NCBI RefSeq assembly: GCF_001039355.2
Contig: NW_019775103.1
Span: 76,920 to 136,919, forward strand
DNA: 60,000 nucleotides
Reading direction: 5' to 3'
From: Lingula anatina
Taxonomy: Eukaryota; Brachiopoda; Lingulata; Lingulida; Lingulidae
The position numbers were made by a program, and so were the translations under genes. The notes beneath the pieces are model-generated. The model ran no database searches. It worked only from the letters and a program-made list of their open reading frames with translations, and was not told the DNA's origin. Positions 13,343 to 24,935 of this stretch are shown piece after piece (the stretch's first letter is position 1; each line of letters opens with the position of its first letter).

Positions 13343-14761
13343 GATATTGTTCGCCTTCCTCTGTGCCAGTCAAAGGCCACATCTTACTTCAAACTCTGAG
13401 GTCTGTGCCCCCCTTAGTGCATTTTTTATTCAGTGAAAGACTCACATAAAAAGAGAGGAAGAGGAGGTATCATAGAGGTGTGACCTTAAGCTTACCGCCA
13501 TTTGTTTGCCCGTGGGTTTCCCGTTTTCAAAACTGTTGATATTTACTATGCAAATGAAGCGGAGAGAATAAGTGCTGCCTCGGGCTAAATAACAATACCG
13601 CACTTAAGGGGCATCTGTGTTAATGGCTCATATAAAATTATGGAATCATAATGGGATAAAGCGAGATGAATAATAAGATAAAGCGAGGTGTGTAATCAGA
13701 TTTGGGGTCGATAGTATTATATTCATCGCACTGAAACATAACACCGACCATTCATTGTACGGCGGTGTGTTGGTCGCTCCACCTTCTATCTAGGGGCAAG
13801 TGCGCCATTCATCGGGTTCATTTATAAGGGACAGGACTTTCAAAAGATAAATAAACGTTATCACTTCATGTTTAATTAGACGTAAGGAAACGAGTCGTAT
13901 CAATGAAATAACTTGCACGTGTTAAACGTAAGTCATGAGAATGGACCCCACGTTTTACAGGGTGCATTTATAAAGTTATTGGTGAAAAAAGGGGAATAAC
14001 GACACAATATGTTCGTGTTAACACAGATAGCTGGGTTGTGATGGCAATATTTTGTTAGAGAGGACCAAAGCTCGGCACAGTGATCATTACCCGAACTAAT
14101 TCATACCTTTGGTGAGAGTCAGACAAAATCGATTACGCGTCAAATCGTCTGCGCTCAAAATTCTAAAAGCTTGATAAATTTGACGTTAAGAGGTGTTCGG
14201 CATAATTGAATCGCCTGATACCTTACCGATAAAGACACTTTAGAAATTAATTACCAAGCTTGATATCGGAACCGCTTGCGGTTAAACAACATAAGGTCTA
14301 GGGTTTGTCTTCCGTTGCTGCAACATTGCGGCGGATATTGTGGCAGTTCAATTCGATGATTTAAAAGACGAAATTGCAGTTAATCAGTCCTTGATTTAAT
14401 TGATTGGTGGCTTGAGTCATTTTGGTCAAAAAGGCACTAGAACGTCCTGCAGAGCCATTACACACCGTCAACAATTAAGTTCAGCACTTAGAAACACATT
14501 TAAAAAATAGATGATTGTATTTTTTGGCTGATCAGGAAACGGGCTGAGGAGGGGTGATGCTGTTCAACATTCGTAAATAAATTCAACATTTGACAATGAA
14601 TAAAACAGCATAGATATGTTTGCTAGTTGAAATCGCTGTTAAAAATATAGCCAAAACAAGATAGGGCCCATTCTGTTTGGAAACGTATTTCAATTTAAAA
14701 TAGATACAAGTATGATATGTCAAATTGCAGTGCAAAGGTTATAATTAATTTTTTTATTCAG

Positions 14762-14787
14762 ATCCCCATAAGATATATTATGGGGAT
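14762..14787. repeat. Perfect 10-bp inverted repeat (hairpin) in hedgehog intron 2
   Basis: ATCCCCATAA and TTATGGGGAT are exact reverse complements separated by six bases. The stem could form a small hairpin in DNA or in the pre-mRNA. No function can be assigned. Confidence 0.7.
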
Positions 14788-17700
14788 TTTTTTAAAGATA
14801 TCGTTGTAGAAGAAATATAATTCCTGCGCAATCGTTTAGGTTCAGAACATGTTAAAATGGTTTTCTGTTATAACGGAATTCGTGTGAACTGTATTCAGTT
14901 GACGTTTCCATTGAGAAGGATCACAGAACTTGAGACCGAGTCACCGTCGCTCTTGTCGTTTCCAATATCTGAGAAGGTGACAAGAAGTGGGTTTATGGAA
15001 CTGTAGTGTTTTGACTGGAACCCGGTTAAGGAAAATAGGTATTACACGGATGTGTAAACTAGGGATGGTTAAAGCAACTGTCTGGACCACCGCCGGCTTA
15101 ATCCCCAAGACGCCGTCACCACTTAAAAAAAACTAGTTAAAACACGACAAGGTCGCCGCAAAAGAAAGTAGGTCACCCGGGGCGACGTATCGAGGGCATT
15201 ATAGAAGAGATGAGTGAGAACGAGCGTTTGTGTCAAGAACTTAAGCCGGGATTTAGAAACGTATAAAGGCTTAGTCAAGACTTCTCAAAGCAAACTGGCA
15301 ACATTTGATGGGACTAGTGTACGGTTTTATTGTAAGAAAAGAACCAATTGGGTGTAAAACCAGCTCGGTTCTCGCGGTTCAAAGCCACTGTTGAGCTGCG
15401 GGATTAACACTCTGTCCAGACGCAAATGTCATGTAAACCTCCTGGTTTGTAAGCAAATGAACATATACTATGTCCTTCGTGAAGCAATTGTCTGTTTCTG
15501 TCGTACTATGATAGCTCACAAAAACCTAGTATATAAATGCCCGAGATGTGTGCTGTAATTCCCTCATATTCCATTGCAGAGACACGTATAACCTAACCTT
15601 ATCATGGCGCATTTTCATTTTTGAGTAGATAATTAACTTTTTTTTTAATTGATAAATTATTCGCTTATATGTGTTTTAAATACGCCTCTTATACCCAAGT
15701 TCCTATGAAAAAGTTAAATACACTCCCGATGTCAAACGCACTATGAATTTCAAGTGTCTAAGTTTAAGCAAACACACCACAATGTCAAAAATTCAAAACA
15801 GCTCTCCCATGACCAATCATCCATAAAGTCAAAATAGAAAATAGCATTAACAAACGGTTGGATAAACATTCCATTAGCTGATAATGCCTGTTTGACAAGG
15901 TCACAGAATAGCGAGCAAAGCATGTCCCCCAGCCCCATTGAAACAGACACACTGCCTCCTACTGAAATAGACCCACGGCCATTGAAGTAGGGGGTCCGAT
16001 CATGGGAAAACCACGTGGCCAGACTGAAACAGACATGCTGCTAATTACGACAAGGCTCATTGACCGCCCTCTCTACCAGCACACTGTATGCTTCAGACAC
16101 AGACATACTAAGACTTATATTATATAGACCGACTGAGTTAGAAACTACTCTCACTGTTCTGTTTTAAATGTGTACTGTTGAAATGACACTCCGCTACTTA
16201 GATAAAACTTTTGCTTCAAAAATAACCATTGCTCACTTTGAAAGACACGACAGAGCATTACGATACGAAAGGTACCTTTGGAACAGACACTTACAAAGAC
16301 AGATTCGGTCCCATGACAAAGACAATAGCAAAACTATACAGATCGTCTTCATGATAAATAGTTTCTGGGACCAGTGTCACAAAACAACTGAAGACAGAAA
16401 TTGGCCTAAACTTTTAAGCCCACATGTTTAGTCGACTTTGTAGCTGTCTGATTAAATGTAACATTGTTTAAAATGATTGATTCCAGTTTTATTTTAGAAA
16501 CACATTGCTAATATTTTCAAACAGTAGTTACAATATTATAGTAGATTTCGCGGTATCATCCCAAATTCAAGTATACCACTTTTTTGGTTTAGCAGTTCAT
16601 ACTAATTCCGTATAAAGTATTTTTTAATTAATTTATAATTTTATGTGCGGAAAACCGCCCTATAATAATCCATAAAGAAGAAGATTAAACAACACCCGGA
16701 ATATTTATTGTACATATTCCAAATTGTGCTTCTGTACCTATCTTGCACGTAAAAAGACATTAGATAATAATTCAAGTATCCTTGGGTTATTGTAACATGA
16801 GGAATCTGCACTTCCACGAGAAGCACCACGACAGCTTTTAAAAGGAACCATTCTAATGTGTAAAATATAAGAATTTTAAAATAGTTGAAATATACTGACA
16901 TTTCATACAATCACATAAAACAATGCAATAGGCTTTGTTTTAGTCCATTCCTAATGTCCTTCTATAGTGATATACACCCTGCTACAACAACTGTTTTAAA
17001 AGTACAGCTTTGTACATAGAGTATTTCAAAAATGTTAGCATTACAAGCGGTTACGTACATAGGGAGAATGTTTGTGTTTTATTAATCACGTATCTCAAAG
17101 ATATGGAGGACAAAAGAAAAAAAGGAGAGTTTTGTCTATTTCGCATTTCAACTAATTTAGGATGCTTTTATGTATCACTTAAAAGATTTTCTGTAGGCAA
17201 CCACTTCCTGTTTAAGAGGAATATTTTTCAAAAAGGATAGTAACAAACAAAATCGATTTGGAAGAGGAAACGCACGCTAAATCTGAAACAATTCTTTTGA
17301 AAGACACATACACTTGTCAAGGCAGATTTGTATGTTGATTCAAAATTCAACATGTTATATATGGCCCAGTCCAAAGTTTAATTCCATCACTTGACCTGTT
17401 TGTCTTGTTGTTCGTCATTTCACAGGCATAGTTAAAGCCTTGCTGCAGCGGCCTGGCGACCAGGCGTTCTGCATCTTAGTGCCTCCGATCAAAACGTTGT
17501 TTATACCATAGGTGTTGAAAGGCGTCTTATGAGCTAATACCTCATACTTTCCCCCAATCACGTAGTAACAGGATTACTGACAAGTGTCGTTGGGTTCCTT
17601 TTGTCTGGCATGTCACCGGCTAAGCTTAAATATTGACCCACTGTTTAGTACATACATGATCAGAAAACAGGACTCTTGACCCAGTGCTGTTAACCAGTAA

Positions 17701-19066
17701 ACATTTTAATCGGCGAACATGGGGAAATGTTTCAGAACTAACGGGATCTTTTGCCCCACAGCAATGATACTTATGTTACCTATTTTTCGCTCAATGAACT
17801 CGATACGGTTGATGCTTAAGACCTTAATACGACTTACATGATACACGTGTAACTTGCCGTTTTGGCTGACTAATCAGATTATTTTTTACTGAATACAAGA
17901 GAAATGAATGGCAAGGTTTAAGATGATCTGGCCTCATCTTTCACGACGGAAGCGCATGTCGTTCATTCAGAACGGATTATCGAAATGGGGAAAACATCCA
18001 GAACAGGCAGGATGGGATGACAAACGTGTCGGGGTAAACTTCAGGCTTACCATTACCTCTCTTGAACCACAGTTACATACTAGTATGAACAATAAACAGT
18101 TATATATTTACTAACAACCGTCGGCCTTTAGGCGATGTTACGTGGATGCATGATTCCAACAATCTTAAGTCCAGAATTTTAACTTGCTTAAAAAACATTC
18201 GTAGAAGTGGTAATTCCAACATAACGTTCCTTTGCCTACAGCTATTTGAGTTTTAAGACGGAAACGATGTCTTTTGCCCCCGTTCGAAAGGTTAAGCCCC
18301 TATGTTTAAACGCCGTTTTTAACCGAGCAGCCACGTTGTGCCCTTTGACATAATGAAACTTAACTTTCAGCCCCAACAGAGGACTTAATGTAGTGCTTTG
18401 TTTGTTCGTTGCCTCAACTACATCCTTACGACAAACAGGCCACGGGCCGCAGCGAAGGAGGCTATATACCCACCGTGGAGTGCTGAGTACATTTCGACAA
18501 TGATTTCCTGTGATGCCGTATTTAGGAAACGGCGCCATTCCCATAAACTTTACGCGCTGTTAACCTTCCCGTACCTCGTCTTCATGGTCTATTATTTCTG
18601 GCACCAACCACCAGAACCACACATACCTATGAGCGACTATACTTTTCAATGTACAAGCATTTCACAGAAATAAAAGTATTGCTATGCTTTTGCGAAATGT
18701 ATGATAAAAAATATGATTTACCGTGTAATCAACCGTGTTAATAATACCTGTTTAACGTAACATGAAGGTGGGGTGTCGCAAGAAAGTTTTTACTGTTTTG
18801 TATGGAGCAATGACAAAGCATATTATGTGATTAGTGACGTTTTATTTTTAAGATAGGATGTGAAACCTGCACATGTTATCAAGTGTCGTGTTTTACAAAC
18901 AGATTGCATGTAATTAGAATTAAAAAGCCAGTTATTAGATTTTTTAAATATTTTGTCGGAAGAATTATCTGAAGTACATGTCACACAGTGAATGAATAGA
19001 TTAGGGATTGAGTACAGATTGCATTAGTGAAAATTCTTATTAAGATATTGTTTCTGTCTCCTCTAG

Positions 19067-19746
19067 ATTCAGCGGCTGCTGTTCATGGCGGAGGGTGCTT
19101 TGATGCCAGTGGCCAAGTTACACTCGAAGACGGACACAGGATACCCATGTCCGAACTTAAGATCGGCCAGCGCGTTCTTACCGCGGATTCCAACGGAAAC
19201 CTACACTTCAGCGAAGTTATGATATTTCTGGACAGACGAACGGACCACCGAGGCCTGTATTACACGCTGCAGACGGCAGATGGAGGAAGCATTTCACTAA
19301 CACACAGTCATATGATCTTCGTGTCGTCAACGAACGCCAGTAGTGACACCTATAGTTTAAATAAAAAGGCTATCTTTGCAAGAGACGCCCAAGTTGGACA
19401 GTATTTATATCGTGCACACGAGACAACGGGGCACGTGAGACTGAGTCAGATTGTAAAAATCGAACCCGGTTGGCGGGAAGGAGCGTATGCTCCCTTGACA
19501 AAGCACGGAACTATAGTCGTTGATGACACACTAGCGTCCTGCTATGGCGTGATTAATAGTCAAAATATTGCACACATGGCGTTTGTACCGGCCAGGTGGA
19601 TGCACACTGCCAAAAACTTTGCAAAAGACTACTTAAACATTGACTGGAAGCAATCAATGCCACAAAACGGTATGCACTGGTACTCGAAGTTGCTGTTCAA
19701 GATCTCACCGTACGTCCTGGGAGAAAGCTTGCTTTTCCAACCCTAA
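19067..19746 (+). CDS. hh: Hedgehog exon 3 (autoprocessing domain and C-terminus)
   Basis: The last coding exon carries the Hint/Hog self-processing domain, which cleaves the precursor and attaches cholesterol to the new C-terminus of the signalling half. Reading starts at AT after the CTCTAG acceptor, completing Asp. The cleavage motif GGG/CF follows ten residues later. Counting the nucleophile Cys as 1, the catalytic Asp46 (in FLDR), Thr69 and His72 (in LTHSH) are all at the standard positions. The downstream structural Cys is in LASCYGVINSQ. The end (NGMHWYSKLLFK...) aligns with the end of Drosophila Hh, and the TAA stop is at 19744-19746. The C-terminal tail is short, as in Drosophila and unlike vertebrates. 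There is no frameshift or internal stop, so the gene looks functional. Exons 2 and 3 together give 313 residues. Confidence 0.97.
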
Positions 19747-20551
19747 TGGCGCCATTCGCATCCACTGATATTGGTGTGCTTGCGTTTTGTATTTCGACAC
19801 AGTCCTCGCATGGGGTCTTACTTATGTGTTCGTTCGAGTTGCTCTTCTATAGATTTTCATGTTGTTCTTGCTGTTAAGAGCTTCACAAAAGAAGACAGTC
19901 TTTGCGATGATGTGCGTTCTTCGACATGCCCACCGAAAAGCACGGTATCCATAGTAAGAAAACTGGGCAACTCCGCCTGCAATTCTTCGTTGACAATGTC
20001 TGAAGGGAGTTTCAAGGCAGTTTTCCGTGCAAGAGAATATCTAAATTTACTCACTTTTCAGAAAAGGCGGTATCGTAAAAGAGGCATACTGTATGCTAAA
20101 TTAGTAATACAAGTAAGTCAATGAGGGAAAACACAAAGACAAAAGAAAGTGGTATTCTAAATATGCCATTTATCGGCCAGTCTAAGGACAATCAGTGCAC
20201 GGCATCCCTTACTTATCACACATATGAACGTACTGCCACATTGCATTCTTAATAGCGTTATGAACCAAAGACCGAACTGGGAAACACGCAAGTCAATGCA
20301 TGGGGTTGGTTTTTGAGGCTTGGTACTATTTAACTGCTTGATAAGAGTATTTATTTATATGACTACAAATAGTTATACGCACGTTGCAGTAAAATGTATA
20401 TTATCAAACATGCTTCAGCCACGAAATCTATTTTTATAAAAACTCAAATAAGGAAAAGTTATCATAACGTTATGTCTGCGTAAGATGACAATCTCGTAGA
20501 TAGCTATATTATATATTCTGGCGCCATGCTAGATTTATTCATTGTTTTATC
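19747..20551 (+). other. Hedgehog 3' untranslated region (probable)
   Basis: Sequence between the hedgehog stop and the first good AATAAA. It contains an open frame at 19771-20124, but this has no recognisable domain and no homology I know. It also lies where a 3' UTR is expected, so I do not call it a gene. Confidence 0.5.
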
Positions 20552-20557
20552 AATAAA
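20552..20557 (+). terminator. Candidate polyadenylation signal of hedgehog
   Basis: AATAAA lies about 0.8 kb after the hedgehog stop codon and is followed by AT-rich sequence. It is the first canonical hexamer I saw on this strand. The real cleavage site could be elsewhere. Confidence 0.4.
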
Positions 20558-22378
20558 CTGTAAATATATTTATACATGCATGAACCAAAGACATATAGCA
20601 TGTCTTTAAATGGTGCCAAGTTTAGGTATATATATATAAGTAAATATATATACACATTTATAGATATATGATTTGTGTAAAGTTACCATCTGTTACAAGA
20701 AATAGTGAGACATTTATTTTAAACTCTTTATTACAACAATTAATTGTTTAACATTCTTGTTCGCTGATGATGATGGGGAAATATTGCAATGAAACTTCTT
20801 TATTATCACAGTACTTAATATACAGATAAAGACAACAAGATATTTGTACTGCGACTACTTAATTGGATTTTGCTGCTGAATTGTCAACATTTGCATTCAT
20901 TAGAAGTACACGTGCATGCATTTAAGTATCCGCAATTTATTTTGCAACAAAATTAAACGAAATTTTGTCTAAATAACGCTTGATACAATACCACGAAAGC
21001 AATTATTTGTTTGAGGTTGTTTTGGATATGAATAAGATTGCAGTAATTTTGGATCGCACTTCTTATGTAAGTAGTACAATACTCAAAGGTTTTGAATGTT
21101 AAACAGGCACACGAGTCCAAATATAATAAGATCTGCCGATATTCCATTCACTTTTGAAGGAGTAACATTAGCATTGTAATATGCAAATTCGAAGAAACGC
21201 TTTATTTATCTCAATTTTGAAAACAATCCACATTTTATATACGACTTCAGACAAATAATAATGAAAATATAGACATATGTTGCCTATTCTGCTGTGTTTC
21301 GACAAATTATCTCAATGGCTGCAATAGACGAGTCACCCATCGATCAAATTACTAAATTGTATCAAATCACTATTTACTAACAAACCAGTATTCACTCAAA
21401 CACCGAGTTTTCAGATGTTGAGGAAGGTTATATGTCCAAAAACATTATCATTTTAGTATTATTTTAATCGAAAATGCCACATACCTTTTACCATTTTAAA
21501 GGTACAGATTTTTTAAGATAGAAGATTTTTAAAATCGCGTCAACGAAATGTCCTGAAGTTGCCAATTATGCCCCAGTGCTGGTTAATTACTGCCCATTGT
21601 AGGTGGACACAAAGACCACTGTTGGATTAGAAAATGTAAAATACAATAAATATCAGTCACAATCCGACCTACTAGTCGAACTTTCAAGCTTTGCACGCTA
21701 AATTAAAACCTTGGTATTGAAAGAATTGAGAAACAGTTTATACCAAACATTTGCGTTATTACAATGTCCCTCGTCAAATATAAAAATAAACACTAATTAT
21801 GATTTCTTCAAGTTTAACTCAGACTTGAATGATACCAAAATAACTTTCTGAACAATACGTGCAGAGGTCAATAAAGAAAATCCAAAATTGGGCACTCTTG
21901 TTTGTCTTTGTGTCAACTAACTTCGAGTATCGTGTTTATATAATTTACATGTTCCTACAAGGACAGCATGAGGCATATTCAATTTGAGAAATAAGTCTTC
22001 ATATGCGGTTTCCTCTGACGTAATGGTACGTCTACAGTTCCTGCAACCCTTTGGTTGCTTTTGGTAGGAGATCCGGGTGAGATCTCAACTGCTGCAATCG
22101 CAGATTGTGTTCGGTTGAAGATTGTGTTTGCGATTTTGTTTGTCTTTTTGTGGTTCACGGCGGGTCTTACAGAAAGCACAGCGGACTCGGACTACCAAAG
22201 CTTCCTAGGTACCACTTACCCCTTTCATCTTCATCTTCCTTCAGCGGGAAGAAGGAAACGGGACATCTATCCCCTCGCCCTTTATTTTATGGAATAATGC
22301 CCCCGTATACTTTGTTATACTGTGCTTATCAAGAGAAGTGATGTAGAAAATTTCATCATTGTTTTAGCCCACCCTGAC

Positions 22379-22458
<80 letters not shown>

Positions 22459-23552
22459 GAGAGGGAGAGGGAGGGGGCACTACAAATACCCGTACGTCCA
22501 TAATACATGTATAATGAGAAGTACATGTAAAGAAACACGATCCGTAATTTTTTTCAGCTATACTTCCAGATTATTCAAAATACATTTACATCTATGTTTT
22601 CACGATTTATGATGAGTCAGTGCTAACACTTCAACATTAATGCTGCTATCAATGTACACATCGTTTGTTTGTTTTTTTACGAATTTGACACAAAAAGCAT
22701 GGTGACACGGCAGATGCGCCAAGCTCTCTAATACGTGTACAAAGGTCTAAGGTCTATCTTACTCATTACCAGCGATTCCAAAATTCCTTCATAATTACTT
22801 ATACCGTGCATTCAAAAACAAATTATTGCTTTGTAAAACGTCTTTCATTTGTTAACAGAATTAACGAACCGTGGCTAATCATCTTTCAGTGTACACGTAT
22901 TGATATCCAGCTAGATAAATACTTTTGCATGGTAACAGTTTTTAAGACGACGTGGCTTGTACAGCGCACTGCCCAAAGTAAGCAGACGTATTACATGGTA
23001 TGGTTTAGTCTAACGGAATAATTTCGATGGAAAATATACATAATATATGGCTTAGATGTTTAAAAACGAATTATTTATAGTCACTGGGCAGAGGGTACAA
23101 TTTGTACACAAAGAAAAACATGAGGACTTTAACACAATATAAGTTGAAGACGGCATCATGCTGAATTCTTTAAATATACAGGTTCAATTCTATAAGCTTT
23201 AACAAATAATACCTTTGCAAAGATATTGCTACTTCAAAGACCCAACTGTCAGTCTCTGACCGTTGAAAATATTCAGTGAGATAGATGTACAATTTTGTTT
23301 CAAAAAAGTTGTTTCATGCTTGTTGGCATGCATTCCATTGCATCATAAATAGCAAGTTAAGAATTGTTTATCCCCGGTACGTAACTTTTCCAAGAAAATG
23401 TTATTCTTGTCCACATTTTATCAAACCATTGAGATATATCACACAAGTATTCAGACACTACGACAAATAAGACATTATATACAAAGCTCAACAATACAGA
23501 AATAATTTCAGTAATACACGTGTATCGCTAAAATACGCACCTTTAAATAACA
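20558..23552. other. Intergenic stretch between two convergent genes
   Basis: No exon is recognised. The stretch holds TATATA-rich sequence near 20.63 kb, a GC-richer block at about 22.02-22.29 kb with an open frame but no in-frame early ATG, and a compound microsatellite at 22.4 kb. Hedgehog ends on the left and the cysteine-rich gene ends on the right, so the two genes are tail-to-tail. Confidence 0.6.
22384..22476. repeat. Compound microsatellite (TG)n then (GA)n
   Basis: About 37 bases of TG repeat run directly into about 55 bases of GA repeat with a few interruptions. The ORFs drawn through it are low-complexity artefacts. Confidence 0.95.
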
Positions 23553-23558
23553 TTTATT
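23553..23558 (-). terminator. Candidate polyadenylation signal of the cysteine-rich gene
   Basis: AATAAA on the minus strand (TTTATT on the plus strand), about 170 bases past the stop codon at 23728-23730. Distance and orientation fit a short 3' UTR. Confidence 0.4.
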
Positions 23559-23727
23559 AACTAGATTTCTATCAATGTCTATCTTTTACAAACACGTTAT
23601 TCAAAGCATGGATATACAGTTCCAAATTTCATAATCACATACATTACTTTATACGCTTATCACAAAGAAAAGATTATGTAACGTCTAAAATCGGGTCACT
23701 GCTTCGATGCAATCACGTAAGTTTGTT

Positions 23728-23885
23728 TTATCGTCGGAAGACGACACTGTTGTCCGATTTCGCTCTCACACATTTGGAAATGCCGTAGTATGGGCCGCAC
23801 TTCCTGAAGGTGCCCCTGCGGAAAATGTTGATGTCTTGGCAACATGACCCTGGCCTGCATTCCGATGAGTCTTCACAGTCCTCAC
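23728..23885 (-). CDS. Secreted cysteine-rich protein, exon 6 (Dickkopf/prokineticin-like end)
   Basis: Last coding exon. Two bases (GT) complete a Gly codon after a TTAAAG acceptor, then 51 codons and a TAA stop follow (residues 144-194). The cysteines are spaced C-x5-C-x4-CC-x13-C-x8-C (residues 146, 152, 157, 158, 172, 181). This closely resembles the start of the Dickkopf Cys2 and prokineticin module, which runs roughly C-x5-C-x4-CC-x8/11-C-x9-C and adopts a colipase-like fold. The second half of that module, with four more cysteines, is absent: the protein ends about 13 residues after the sixth cysteine in a basic FRR tail. The family call is inferred from spacing. The exon itself is well supported by phase agreement with its neighbour. 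The same frame extended upstream of the acceptor runs into CA/CT microsatellite and is not coding. Confidence 0.8.
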
Positions 23886-23995
23886 CTTTAAGTATAATAT
23901 GGAGATTTGTGTGCTAATGTATAGTACATTTACATTATACAGTTTACACACTATACACACAGGGACAGATGTGCTTGCCAATAAGTTCATTTGAG

Positions 23996-23996
23996 C

Positions 23997-24049
<53 letters not shown>

Positions 24050-24071
24050 AACACACACACACACACACACA
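23996..24071. repeat. Compound microsatellite (CT)n then (CA)n
   Basis: About 22 bases of CT repeat followed by about 53 bases of CA repeat with one TAA interruption. It lies in intron 5 of the minus-strand cysteine-rich gene, close to exon 6. Confidence 0.95.
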
Positions 24072-24665
24072 AACTTTGTAAACTGGATGAAAATTATTAT
24101 TCAAATCAGAAAACCGAACCACAAATATACTGGACTGACAAGTGACAAATACTGTGTTAGTCATTTTACTCGCATTAAAAAAAGACGGTTTTGCGCAGCC
24201 TTGATTCTGGCAGTCGACTTTTAAACAGACTGGACAACCCTCAAATGTCGTTTATTATTACACACCATAAAGCGTAAATCGATCATTTTCAAAATATTGC
24301 TAAACTGATTTTACACAGATTAAAGCATGCAGTGTGACTATAATCCATCGATAAACCATTTGCCTCAAATGTAATACACACTCTGCAAATCATAGTGAAG
24401 TTCATACGCAGCGTGATACATAACGGCCGCTCATAGAAAAGGCAATATGAGTAATAAACGGTATCAAAAATGAAAGAATAGCAAATTACAAATGTACATG
24501 ATCTTACAAGCAAAATCATAATAACTGATGTAAACCTGGTAATTTATAACACAAAAAGCATCACACACCAATTTTAGAGTTGTAAATTTAAAAAAGCATA
24601 ATGTAAATGACTAAAAAACGCTATTAAAGCTCAATGAAATGGTTTTCCAAACATAGCGCACTTAC

Positions 24666-24737
24666 CGTTTTTCTTGTAACCGCTCTTTCGCCTTTCGCCT
24701 AACTCCATGCAGAAGCCTCTCTCAAACGTATAGGGCC
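24666..24737 (-). CDS. Secreted cysteine-rich protein, exon 5 (linker)
   Basis: Short 72-bp exon between a TTTTTTCTAG acceptor and a GTAAGTG donor on the minus strand. It completes a Gly codon with two bases, encodes 23 residues (120-142) and leaves one G for the next exon; both borders are phase 1. It holds one cysteine (128, in GFCMELGE) and two basic patches, ERRKSG and YKKNG. These could be prohormone-convertase sites if the precursor is cut; that is inference. Strong consensus splice sites and phase agreement on both sides make the exon credible despite its size. Confidence 0.8.
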
Positions 24738-24794
24738 CTAGAAAAAAGGAACACTGATTTGGGTGTCAACTAACCACCGATGCTACTCACTTAC

Positions 24795-24935
24795 CCTCTT
24801 TGCGGGTGCCCTTCACCTTGCACACACGCAAGCTCTGCGACCTGACTTCAGTACACTCGAAACCAGGATCGCAATCGGTATTAGTAAAGCACAAGTAGGA
24901 ACCAGATCTCCTAGGCGTTGCAGGAACGCAAGTTC
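24795..24935 (-). CDS. Secreted cysteine-rich protein, exon 4 (middle cysteine module)
   Basis: A 141-bp exon with a CTCCTTCTAG acceptor and a GTAAGTG donor; both borders are phase 1. Residues 73-118 include the sixth and last cysteine of the knot begun in exon 3 (Cys74). A second group follows, spaced C-x5-C-x5-C-x10-C (87, 93, 99, 110), in the context LCFTNTDCDPGFEC. That C-x5-C-DPGFxC style is common in small secreted disulfide-rich domains, including the N-terminal Dickkopf module, but is not specific. The donor to exon 5 and its acceptor are only 57 bases apart, so that intron is very short. Confidence 0.82.

Larger units (their letters stand above)
12448..19066 (+). other. Hedgehog intron 2
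   Basis: This 6.6-kb intron has a GTAAGG donor and a CTCCTCTAG acceptor. It is phase 1: the last G of exon 2 joins AT of exon 3 to make Asp. It contains a 113-bp duplication beside a single N near 13.2 kb and a small perfect hairpin at 14.77 kb. Several ORFs of 60-100 codons (for example at 16168-16431, 17908-18114 and 18398-18673) match no family I recognise and I treat them as chance. Hedgehog introns often hold enhancers, but none can be pointed to from sequence alone. Confidence 0.85.

Noticed and set aside
18242-18673. Overlapping 100- and 91-codon frames on opposite strands in hedgehog intron 2
   Set aside because: No homology recognised and no splice signals that fit; overlapping frames of this size are expected by chance.
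19771-20124. 117-codon open frame just after hedgehog
   Set aside because: It lies in the probable hedgehog 3' UTR, has no family resemblance, and has no own promoter or splice evidence.
22322-22612. Protein-like frames made of CVCVCV and EREREG repeats
   Set aside because: Direct translation of TG and GA microsatellites.
23766-24164. 132-codon minus-strand frame overlapping exon 6
   Set aside because: It reads the microsatellite and a different frame from the cysteine-rich exon; the phase-consistent frame gives the disulfide pattern.
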